A DNA stretch of 6,156 nt from Acidaminococcaceae bacterium (GTDB lineage Bacteria > Bacillota > Negativicutes > Acidaminococcales > Acidaminococcaceae): NCBI GenBank assembly GCA_017443165.1, contig JAFSOW010000244.1:1-6156 (forward strand), in the 5' to 3' direction. Every line of letters begins with the position of its first letter. The stretch's first letter is position 1. Positions 1-5,949 of the stretch are shown one piece after another. The position numbers were made by a program, and so were the translations under genes. Below the pieces are notes generated by a model that worked only from the letters and a program-made list of their open reading frames with translations, was not told where the DNA came from and did no database searches.

Positions 1-1464
1 CTCCTCGTTTACCAGAGGCTCGTTGCATTTCTCGCAGTAGAAAATAGGAATGGGCACGCCCCAGACACGCTGGCGGCTGATACACCAGTCATGACGGTCC
101 GCAATCATATTGTGGATGCGGGGTTCGCCCCAGGCCGGAATCCACTTAACTTCGTTATGAATGGCATTCAGCGCCGCTTCCCGGAACCCGTCCACGGAAG
201 CAAACCACTGCTCGGTAGCGCGGTAGATGATGGGGTTCTTGCAGCGCCAGCAATGGGCGTACTGGTGATGGATGTTCTTCTTGCCTAACAGCATGCCCAG
301 TTCCGCGATATATTTCAGGATCGGTACGTTTGCATCGAACACGAACAGACCTTTAAAGCGCTCACCGGCTTCTGCCGTCATCCTGCCCTGTTCGTCTACC
401 GGGCAGACGATAGGCACATTGTATTTCAGACAAGTCAGATAGTCCACATCACCGTGACCACCAGCAGTATGCACGCAGCCGGTACCGGTTTCCAGGTCAA
501 CATAGTCTGCCAGACAAATCATGGATTTTCGATGGTTGTATTCGGGGAACGGATGCTCGCATTCCGCAAATTCCATCTCGCGGCCTTTGACCGTCCCCAG
601 CACTTTGCCCAGGGTCAGGCCCGCTTCCGCCGCCACGTTGCTGACCAGCTCGCTGGCCATGAACAGCACTTCGTCACCGTTTTCCACAAAGGAATATTCA
701 AAATCAGGATGCAGCGTAACAGCCATGTTGCCCGGAATGGTCCAGGGTGTGGTGGTCCAGATTACAACATAAACCGGCCGGCCGTTTACGCCTTCCGGAG
801 TCTTGCCATTGTCTTTGATCAGTGGGAATTTTACATAAATGGTCGGTGTTTTCTGGTCCGCGTATTCGATTTCCGCTTCCGCCAGCGCGGTTTCGCAATG
901 GGGGCACCAGTATACAGGTTTCAGCCCTTTATAAATGTATCCTTTGTTGGCCATGGCGCCAAACACCCGGATTTGCTCCGCTTCAAAGGAATGGTGCAGG
1001 GTCAGGTACGGATGATCCCAGTCTCCCAAAACACCTAAACGTTTGAACTCTTCCCGCTGGATGTCGACGAACTCATGGGCATACGCATCACATTTTGCCC
1101 GCAGATCCAGTGCCGTCATGCTGTGACGGTCCACGCCCATGGCGTTGAGGCAGGCGTGTTCGATAGGCATGCCGTGGGTATCCCAGCCGGGAACATAGGG
1201 CGTGTCAAAGCCTTTAGCATATTTATATTTAATAATGATATCTTTCAACACTTTATTCAGCGCATGTCCCATGTGGAGATGGCCGTTGGCATAGGGAGGC
1301 CCGTCATGGAGAACCCACTTGGTATGCCCTTCATGCAGTTTCTGTTTCTTCTCATAAATCTTGTTTTCTTCCCAGAATTTTAACAGATCCGGTTCACGTT
1401 TCGGCAGGTTGCCCCGCATCGGAAACTCAGTTTCCGGTAAATTCAGAGTCTTGCTGTAATCCAC
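1..1464 (-). CDS. ileS: Isoleucyl-tRNA synthetase, N-terminal 488 residues (3' end outside window)
   Basis: Cytoplasmic class I aminoacyl-tRNA synthetase that charges tRNA-Ile and hydrolyses mischarged Val-tRNA. The frame is open from a GTG at 1464 to the window edge. Visible motifs: GPPYANGH followed by the HIGH-type signature HMGH (residues 64-67); GWDTHGMPIE; the editing-domain WTTTPWT (threonines 237-239); the second editing motif around His332 and Asp341, which match E. coli His333 and Asp342; and DWCISRQRVWGVPIP near the cut end. Cys pairs C187/C190 and C405/C408 look like the CP-domain zinc site known from some bacterial IleRS. The family is usually about 930 residues, so the KMSKS loop and anticodon-binding domain lie outside. 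The GTG start is chosen because AGGAGGAG sits 6 bases upstream and the protein begins as IleRS normally does. One oddity is Gly in place of Pro in the usual HTAPGHG motif. Expression is controlled by the T-box leader upstream. Confidence 0.97.
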   Translation of the reverse strand, partial: MDYSKTLNLPETEFPMRGNLPKREPDLLKFWEENKIYEKKQKLHEGHTKWVLHDGPPYANGHLHMGHALNKVLKDIIIKYKYAKGFDTPYVPGWDTHGMPIEHACLNAMGVDRHSMTALDLRAKCDAYAHEFVDIQREEFKRLGVLGDWDHPYLTLHHSFEAEQIRVFGAMANKGYIYKGLKPVYWCPHCETALAEAEIEYADQKTPTIYVKFPLIKDNGKTPEGVNGRPVYVVIWTTTPWTIPGNMAVTLHPDFEYSFVENGDEVLFMASELVSNVAAEAGLTLGKVLGTVKGREMEFAECEHPFPEYNHRKSMICLADYVDLETGTGCVHTAGGHGDVDYLTCLKYNVPIVCPVDEQGRMTAEAGERFKGLFVFDANVPILKYIAELGMLLGKKNIHHQYAHCWRCKNPIIYRATEQWFASVDGFREAALNAIHNEVKWIPAWGEPRIHNMIADRHDWCISRQRVWGVPIPIFYCEKCNEPLVNEE

Positions 1465-1470
1465 TTTCTT

Positions 1471-1478
1471 CTCCTCCT
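1471..1478 (-). promoter_or_regulatory. Ribosome binding site fixing the GTG start of ileS
   Basis: On the minus strand the sequence AGGAGGAG is followed by AAGAAA and then GTG at 1464. This strong Shine-Dalgarno match with 6-base spacing supports the GTG as the start. The next in-frame ATG, at codon 16, has no such site and would remove the conserved N-terminal LNLPETEFPMRGNLP segment. Confidence 0.85.
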
Positions 1479-1495
1479 AACTCGTTACTGTGCAA

Positions 1496-1515
1496 GGAAA
1501 AAATCTATTTTTTCC
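1496..1515 (-). repeat. A/T-rich perfect hairpin between the T-box terminator and the ileS ribosome binding site
   Basis: The minus strand reads GGAAAAAA-TAGA-TTTTTTCC, a perfect 8-bp inverted repeat with a 4-base loop. It begins 4 bases after the terminator U-tract and ends about 17 bases before the Shine-Dalgarno sequence. Its A-run could also pair with the U-tract of the preceding terminator. Function is unknown; it would be present only in read-through ileS mRNA. It is too A/U-rich to look like a classical intrinsic terminator. Confidence 0.5.
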
Positions 1516-1519
1516 GTAT

Positions 1520-1554
1520 AAAAAACTAGTCTCGTCCATAAAGGGACGAGACTA
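1520..1554 (-). terminator. Intrinsic terminator of the ileS T-box leader
   Basis: On the minus strand an 11-bp stem (arms 1544-1554 and 1527-1537, core AGTCTCGTCC / GGACGAGACT) encloses a 6-base loop and is followed by AG and a run of six T. The 5' arm contains CGTCCCT (1542-1548, running into the loop), which is also the 3' arm of the antiterminator, so the two structures exclude each other. It should end transcription when tRNA-Ile is charged. It is also the only clear terminator after the upstream phosphatase gene. Confidence 0.93.
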
Positions 1555-1804
1555 TACTTAACCCGTGGTACCACCCTCATGACAGAAATCATCTGCCACT
1601 CGTTCAGCGCGATAACGTGCGCCGGTCCGTCCATGCTTACTCAGTTGTTCAGCAGGCTGCTCCAAAGTGATCTTCACACTGCCGAAATATTTGTCCGGGC
1701 TTCCACCCTCCCCGGTTCGCTTTACCATTTCTGCAGGCTACTGTCTTTTTCTCAGCAATTGTCAACTATACTATTGTCCGGCGCAGTAGAACCACGCCTG
1801 TAAT
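1520..1804 (-). promoter_or_regulatory. Isoleucine T-box riboswitch (ileS leader)
   Basis: A tRNA-sensing leader that permits transcription of ileS when uncharged tRNA-Ile accumulates. Stem I spans about 1657-1758: base TTGCT/AGCAG, AGTA loop-E-like motif on the 5' side, helix CTGC-GAAAT/ATTTC-GCAG, and apical CCGGG/CCCGG stem whose loop carries a GGTG (GNUG-type) motif. The specifier loop contains GAAG-ATC-A; ATC at 1669-1671 is an isoleucine codon read by tRNA-Ile(GAU). A GCGC/GCGC hairpin at 1607-1622 fits Stem III. The T-box AGGGTGGTACCACGGGTT occupies 1560-1577. Its AGGG and ACG pair with CGTCCCT at 1542-1548, leaving the canonical UGGUACC bulge. UGGU matches an ACCA tRNA end, as expected for tRNA-Ile. 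The 5' boundary is estimated from the promoter. A small GGCG/CGCC hairpin (1780-1798) precedes Stem I. Confidence 0.95.
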
Positions 1805-1810
1805 GAAGCT

Positions 1811-1839
1811 ATTTTACTACTTTTGGCATAGCGCGTCAA
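1811..1839 (-). promoter_or_regulatory. Sigma-A type promoter for the ileS leader
   Basis: On the minus strand TTGACG (1834-1839) and TAAAAT (1811-1816) are separated by exactly 17 bases, a near-consensus housekeeping promoter. Transcription would start around 1803-1805, about 45 bases before Stem I of the T-box. The -35 element and most of the spacer lie inside the last codons of the phosphatase gene, whose TAG stop is at 1817-1819, so gene end and promoter overlap. Confidence 0.8.
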
Positions 1840-2503
1840 TAGCACTCAGCTTAAATTTATGGATACCGAAGCCCTCCTGCGCCTGTAAATGGGACAGGTC
1901 GTTCAGGCGGAATACAGCGTGTTCCCTCCATTTGTTGATGCCCAGTACAGACAGACTGGAGGGAAGGATATCCACCGAAAAGTTAAGGCGGTTAACATCC
2001 TCAATGTCCATACCCAGCCAATCAAAAATAATGTTCTGTATCGTTCCCTTATGGGATATGATGATAAGGTTTTCCTTATCCCAATCTGCCACCTTATGCA
2101 TTCCGTCCACGGTACGCCGGAAGAATTCACGCCGGGTTTCCCCGCCGGGATAGTTCCGGTGGTCCAGTTCTTTTAAGGTGGGAGACGGACAATATATGCT
2201 CCTGGCTTCGCTTTCTTTTAACCCGGCGGCCTTTCCATTATTCTTTTCCCGGAGGAACGCAAAGTCCTCCACTTTTTCTATACCCAGTTTTTCCGCAAAG
2301 ATAACTGCCGATTCATGAGCCCGTTTCAAATCGCTGCACAGAATCCGGAAACACGGCATCTTATTGGAAAAATCCTTCGCCAGCTTCTCCGCTGCCGCCT
2401 CAATCTGCCTGCGTCCTTTATCCGTCAGGTTCGAATCTGTCCAACCGCCGGTAAAATGCTCCGTATGGTGCGTCGCCTCTCCGTGTCGTACAAGAATGAT
2501 CAT
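1817..2503 (-). CDS. Histidine phosphatase superfamily protein (phosphoglycerate-mutase-like fold)
   Basis: A 228-residue cytoplasmic protein starting MIILVRHGEAT. The RHGE motif at residues 6-9 supplies the phospho-accepting His7. Other expected residues are SDLKRAHESA with Arg61 (residues 57-66), a likely acid/base Glu86 in LREKNNGKAAGL, and the second catalytic His151 in IISHKGT. These match the branch that holds cofactor-dependent phosphoglycerate mutases, CobC-type and broad-specificity phosphatases; sequence alone does not reveal the substrate. SHKG replaces the more usual SHGG, which may alter the pocket. It begins 1 base after the divIVA stop; AAGGA inside the end of divIVA is a plausible ribosome binding site, so translational coupling is likely. 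The ileS promoter lies within its 3' end. True glycolytic mutase activity is unlikely given the length and context. The family call is firm, the function open. Confidence 0.88.
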   Translation of the reverse strand: MIILVRHGEATHHTEHFTGGWTDSNLTDKGRRQIEAAAEKLAKDFSNKMPCFRILCSDLKRAHESAVIFAEKLGIEKVEDFAFLREKNNGKAAGLKESEARSIYCPSPTLKELDHRNYPGGETRREFFRRTVDGMHKVADWDKENLIIISHKGTIQNIIFDWLGMDIEDVNRLNFSVDILPSSLSVLGINKWREHAVFRLNDLSHLQAQEGFGIHKFKLSAIDALCQK

Positions 2504-2504
2504 A

Positions 2505-4220
2505 TCAGGATTCCTTGTTCCCTTCCGGCCCCGGGGCAGCGTTTTTGGTTTCCGGTTCTACAGTTTCGCCGGCCGGTTCCGGCTTTACTTCAACACTCTG
2601 CGGTCTTGGTTCCGCCGATTTCTGCAACTCGCTCAAGGCGACACGCAAATCCGCGTTCTTCCGGGGAAAACCGTTCCGGTTGAAGACCATGGGGCCGCGG
2701 GGATTAAATCTGGAGAAAAGAGGTTTACGCGTCCCGACGTACCCGTTACTACCAGATACAGAAGGTTTATCCTCCGAAGCCGGTTTCGGGTTTTCATCAG
2801 TGGTTATGGTCTTTTTATCCTCCGATGTGGGTTTTTCTTCCGCAGCCGCCGCGTCTGCTTCGGCTGCTTCAGGAAAATTTACCTTAGCAGGCTCCTCCTC
2901 CACAGGTTCCGCCGCAGATCTAACCTCCGGTTCTTCCATAACGGTTTCTACGGCAGGTGTAACCGTTGCAATATTTTTTCCCGTGTTCTCCGTTGCTGCT
3001 TTATTCTCAGCTTCCGCCACAATTTCCGCCTTCACCGGCTCTGCTTTCGTTTCCAGAACCGGTTCCGCTGTCCTGACCGCCTGCAGTTTGGGTTGCACCA
3101 GCTGATCCACAGCATATTCTGCTTCAAAATTATCATATAAGGACAACTGGGACTGCAACAGGCTCTTCAGTTGCTTGCTCTGGGAGTTTGCCTTGCTCAC
3201 CATGGTATTGTATGTGTCCATGGCCGCGGCCGCTTTAGTCTCTGCCACAAATACCATCTTCTGGCTGCGTTCCGTCGCCTCTCGAATCAGAGAACGGCTT
3301 TGTTCCGTTGCTTCCGCTACCATCTGCTGGGATTTCTGTGTCGCCTCGGTAACCATGGTCTGGGATTTCTGATTCGCTTCAGCCATCATGTCCTGGGATT
3401 TCTGCCGTGCTTCCGCTATCATATCCTGAGACTGCTTCTGGGCGTTGGCGATCATCTCATGAGCCTTCTGGGTAGCTTCTGCCACGATGTTCTGGGATTG
3501 CTGGTTCGCATCTGCCATAACCTGGTTGGCATGGGCTGAAGCTTCCGCTGTCAAGGTACGGGCCTGCTCCCGGCTGTCTGCAAGCTGGGACTTGCAGCTG
3601 TCTTCCGCTTCCACCTTCATCCTGGCCACCTCAATTTCCGCCAGGCTCTTCATCTTATCCACGAACGACTGCGTCTCTTCCCGCAATTTGCTGGTAGAAG
3701 AATCTGTTTTGCTGCGCAGACCCAAAGCATAAGAATCCGCATCTGTACGGGTGGACTTGCCGTAATCATCTGCTTCACCCCGGGTTTTTGATGCATATTC
3801 GTCAGCCATTTTCCTGACTTTCTCCGCATAGGCGTCTGCTTCAGATTTCATACGGGTTATCTCTGCTTCCGTATCGGCCCGCAGTTTATTACAGAATGAA
3901 ATTGCAGCTTCTTTCTGTTTATTGCAGGCCAGTTCGGTTTCCCTGGTCAGCACCTGCGCCTTCTGCAGGCTGCTCTTCTTAACTTCATCCGCAGTTTCCT
4001 GGGCCACCACCAGCGTACTCTGCATGGTGCTCTCCATCCGCTGGTAATACTCCAGCTTGGCACTAACCCGTTCTACAGAATCCTTTAACTCCACATTATC
4101 CTGATATAAACGCTCGTAATCTCTGGAAATCTGGGAAAAGAACTGATTGACTTCGTCCGTGTCATAACCACGAAAACCTTTGGAAAATGTCTTCCCATTT
4201 AAGTCCAATGGTGTCAGCAT
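2505..4220 (-). CDS. divIVA: DivIVA-family polar/septal coiled-coil protein, unusually long
   Basis: The first 70 residues are classic DivIVA: MLTPLDLNGKTFSKGFRGYD, with Phe16-Arg17 matching the B. subtilis Phe17-Arg18 pair that inserts into curved membranes, followed by DEVNQFF and LEYYQRMESTMQSTL. DivIVA marks cell poles and septa by binding negatively curved membrane and recruiting partners. Here the protein has 571 residues, against 164 in B. subtilis. Residues about 71-334 form a continuous 11-residue-repeat coiled coil. Residues about 385-490 are Glu/Ala/Pro-rich and acidic; 497-526 form a basic Arg/Asn/Phe/Pro-rich island; the last 35 residues are again Pro/Glu-rich. There is no signal peptide or membrane segment. 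AGGAGGAGA (4225-4233) gives a strong ribosome binding site. It follows ylmH, as in many Bacillota, and is coupled to the phosphatase downstream. Family assignment is secure; the role of the extra length is unknown. Confidence 0.95.
   Translation of the reverse strand: MLTPLDLNGKTFSKGFRGYDTDEVNQFFSQISRDYERLYQDNVELKDSVERVSAKLEYYQRMESTMQSTLVVAQETADEVKKSSLQKAQVLTRETELACNKQKEAAISFCNKLRADTEAEITRMKSEADAYAEKVRKMADEYASKTRGEADDYGKSTRTDADSYALGLRSKTDSSTSKLREETQSFVDKMKSLAEIEVARMKVEAEDSCKSQLADSREQARTLTAEASAHANQVMADANQQSQNIVAEATQKAHEMIANAQKQSQDMIAEARQKSQDMMAEANQKSQTMVTEATQKSQQMVAEATEQSRSLIREATERSQKMVFVAETKAAAAMDTYNTMVSKANSQSKQLKSLLQSQLSLYDNFEAEYAVDQLVQPKLQAVRTAEPVLETKAEPVKAEIVAEAENKAATENTGKNIATVTPAVETVMEEPEVRSAAEPVEEEPAKVNFPEAAEADAAAAEEKPTSEDKKTITTDENPKPASEDKPSVSGSNGYVGTRKPLFSRFNPRGPMVFNRNGFPRKNADLRVALSELQKSAEPRPQSVEVKPEPAGETVEPETKNAAPGPEGNKES
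3243..3506 (-). repeat. 33-bp imperfect tandem repeats coding for 11-residue units in DivIVA
   Basis: Eight consecutive 33-base units encode residues 239-326, with units such as NQQSQNIVAEA, QKQSQDMIAEA, RQKSQDMMAEA, NQKSQTMVTEA and TQKSQQMVAEA. The DNA is also visibly repetitive: on the plus strand, variants of 'ttctg...gcttc...atcatgtcctgggat' recur every 33 bases. The protein period continues with weaker identity upstream to about residue 71. The closely similar central copies suggest expansion by recent duplication, and copy number may vary between strains. Confidence 0.9.
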
Positions 4221-4333
4221 GTTGTCTCCTCCTGCTAAAAAAACTATATTGCTTTAATCGATGTATGCCGTCCTGAACATTTTATATTTATTCTCATGGC
4301 AGGCGCCATGCATTTTTCGTTACAAGCTTTTCG
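4221..4333 (-). other. ylmH-divIVA intergenic spacer with a small hairpin
   Basis: This 113-base gap is the only sizeable one among the upstream genes. It holds an inverted repeat, CATGGC-AGGC-GCCATG on the plus strand (4295-4310), an AT-rich stretch (AATAAATATAAAATG on the minus strand), and the divIVA ribosome binding site. On the coding strand the hairpin is followed by AGAATAAATA and not by a T-run, so it is not a terminator for ylmH. I found no promoter with both elements well matched. It may be an mRNA processing or stability element. Confidence 0.4.
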
Positions 4334-5119
4334 TTATATGTATCGTTTCAGCGTAATCGCGAAGCGGCCTTTTTTCGTCGTGCCGCGAACTTCTGAAAGT
4401 TCTACCCTGCCTCTGCCCCGAAAAGACATTACATCGCCTTCTGAAACAGACTGGGATGCGCTCTTCGCTTCTTTCCAGTTCAGCTTCACGTTTTGACTTT
4501 TTATCTCTTCTGCCATCCGGGACCTGCTGATACCGTATCCGGCTGCTGCCACCGCATCCAGCCGCAAGGCCGCCACGGTAGCCGAAACGATCTTAACCTT
4601 TTCTTCCTTTGCCTGCAACTCCTCTCTGCCGATCTGCCGCAGGCACACATAAGCCGCGCCTATCTGGGTCAGATTGCTTTCAATGTAATTGGCAAAAGCT
4701 TTGTCCGCCACAAACTGGGCTCCTTCCGGCACCAGCACGATATCCCCCAGGATCTCCCGTTCGCAGCCCATGCCCATGAACGCGCCCAGGATATCCCTGT
4801 GACCTAACGTATAATACCGTTTATCCCAGGTAACAAGATAGCAGACAATCCCAAAATCCGGTGTACCGTAAGAATCGTCTGTCACAAAAGCAGCTCTGCA
4901 CCGTTCTGCGTTGGCAAACCCGCCTTCAGTTTCCAGTCGGATGCCTTCAAAGTTTGCCGCCACGATTTCCGCCACATTCCTGCCGTGGGGATCCAGAAAC
5001 TCGCTGACCCTGTACCTGCCAGTTTTCCGAGCCGCTTCCGCCAGATCCACCAGCCGTGCCGCCAGATCTTCATCCCCACCAGCTTTGAAGTAGCGCAGTA
5101 TTTTATCTCTGTCTGCCAT
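4334..5119 (-). CDS. ylmH: YlmH-family S4-domain RNA-binding protein
   Basis: A 261-residue cytoplasmic protein. The central region TLGHRDILGAFMGMG (104-118), then EREILGDIVL and QFVADKAFANYIESNLTQIG, is typical of YlmH. A C-terminal S4 RNA-binding domain covers about 184-245, with LRLDAVAAAGYGISRSR, a VKLNWK strand and EGDVMSFRGRGR, followed by a lysine-rich end. YlmH sits beside sepF and divIVA in many Bacillota and cyanobacterial relatives; work in B. subtilis links it to ribosomes and rescue of stalled 50S-peptidyl-tRNA complexes. The ATG at 5119 lies 2 bases after the proC stop, so the two are probably translationally coupled; AAAGGG about 12 bases upstream is a weak ribosome binding site. 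Length and domain order are normal for the family, with nothing missing. Confidence 0.93.
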   Translation of the reverse strand: MADRDKILRYFKAGGDEDLAARLVDLAEAARKTGRYRVSEFLDPHGRNVAEIVAANFEGIRLETEGGFANAERCRAAFVTDDSYGTPDFGIVCYLVTWDKRYYTLGHRDILGAFMGMGCEREILGDIVLVPEGAQFVADKAFANYIESNLTQIGAAYVCLRQIGREELQAKEEKVKIVSATVAALRLDAVAAAGYGISRSRMAEEIKSQNVKLNWKEAKSASQSVSEGDVMSFRGRGRVELSEVRGTTKKGRFAITLKRYI

Positions 5120-5121
5120 GC

Positions 5122-5949
5122 CTATTTGTTTCCCTTTAACTCTTCGCTGCGGTTCAAAACAGCCTGCACCGCGTTGTATAACGCGCCGCGCACCGCACCA
5201 TTCTCCAGCGCTTTGATGCCGGCAATGGTAGTGCCGCCGGGAGACGTCACCATATCACGCAGCACGGCAGGGTGTTTGCCCGTCTCCAGTACCATTTTTC
5301 CTGAACCGGCGAAAGTCTGGGCCGCCAGTTTAATGGCCGCCGCCCTGGGCAGACCCGCCATAACGCCCGCATCCGCCAGTGCGTCGATCATCACGTATAC
5401 ATATCCCGGTCCGCATCCGGAGACCGCCGTGACGGCTTCAATATCCCTTTCCTGAATCCGCAGTGTTTCCCCGCAGCAGCCAAAAATCTGTTCCGCGGTT
5501 TTCACCGCTTCTTCACTCACCCCGTTACCGGGCGCGATGGCCGTCATACCGGCTCCTACTGCCAGCGGCGTGTTGGGCATGGTACGGATCACGGGATGCC
5601 CTTTAAATATTCCGGCAATCTTGTCGATTGTCACAGAACCCATGATGGAAAGGATGACCGCCTTGCCCGGCACGGCGGATACCAACGTGCCACGCAACAC
5701 GCTGTCCACCATCTGAGGCTTGATCGCCAGCACAATCATATCCGCATCCCTGACCGCTTCACAATTATCTACAAGACCGGTCACACCATATTTTTCGTGG
5801 AGATAATCCGCCCGTTCCTGCCGGTGCGCCCCCACATAAACCGACGCCGGATCCATCAGCTTCGCGCCGGTGATGCCTTTGATAATCGCCTCACCCATGG
5901 CGCCACCGCCGATAAACGCCAGCTTTTTCAAATTCAGTTTTTCGGCCAT
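5122..5949 (-). CDS. proC: Pyrroline-5-carboxylate reductase
   Basis: Catalyses the last step of proline synthesis, reducing 1-pyrroline-5-carboxylate to proline with NAD(P)H. The 275-residue length is normal. Visible landmarks are the N-terminal Rossmann glycine motif GGGAMG (14-19), AIKPQ (75-79), MPNTP (124-128), and the C-terminal P5CR signature LRDMVTSPGGTTIAGIKALE (230-249) in the helical dimerisation domain. The usual SGSGPAY is here SGCGPGY (177-183), and the usual SIAAGV-like stretch is SIMGSV; both are modest variations and no catalytic residue looks lost. The ATG at 5949 lies inside the end of sepF (16-base overlap) with AGGAGGAG directly before it, indicating coupled translation. 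It occupies the place between sepF and ylmH where many Bacillota carry the membrane gene ylmG. Confidence 0.96.
   Translation of the reverse strand: MAEKLNLKKLAFIGGGAMGEAIIKGITGAKLMDPASVYVGAHRQERADYLHEKYGVTGLVDNCEAVRDADMIVLAIKPQMVDSVLRGTLVSAVPGKAVILSIMGSVTIDKIAGIFKGHPVIRTMPNTPLAVGAGMTAIAPGNGVSEEAVKTAEQIFGCCGETLRIQERDIEAVTAVSGCGPGYVYVMIDALADAGVMAGLPRAAAIKLAAQTFAGSGKMVLETGKHPAVLRDMVTSPGGTTIAGIKALENGAVRGALYNAVQAVLNRSEELKGNK

Noticed and set aside
454..1038. Plus-strand open frame of 194 codons opposite ileS
   Set aside because: It lies wholly within the secure ileS coding region and resembles no family I recognise; it is a shadow frame.
1760..1765. A second perfect -35 box (TTGACA, minus strand) within the ileS leader
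   Set aside because: No -10-like hexamer lies 16-18 bases downstream (the sequence there is CAGTAGCC), and the site falls at the base of T-box Stem I.
2364..3140. Plus-strand open frame of 258 codons opposite divIVA (and another of 196 codons at 2515-3105)
   Set aside because: Both are antisense to the low-complexity C-terminal part of divIVA. Their translations are rich in Phe/Arg or Ser/Ala, as expected from the complement of Glu/Ala/Pro/Lys codons, and show no recognisable domain.
4230..4300. A separate promoter for divIVA in the AT-rich gap after ylmH
   Set aside because: TATAAA/TAAAAT-like sequences exist on the minus strand, but no acceptable -35 element lies 16-18 bases upstream, so I did not call a promoter.
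4295..4317. Hairpin CATGGC/GCCATG followed by CATTTTT on the plus strand, as a terminator
   Set aside because: The T-run is on the plus strand, where no gene needs termination; on the coding (minus) strand no T-run follows the 6-bp stem.
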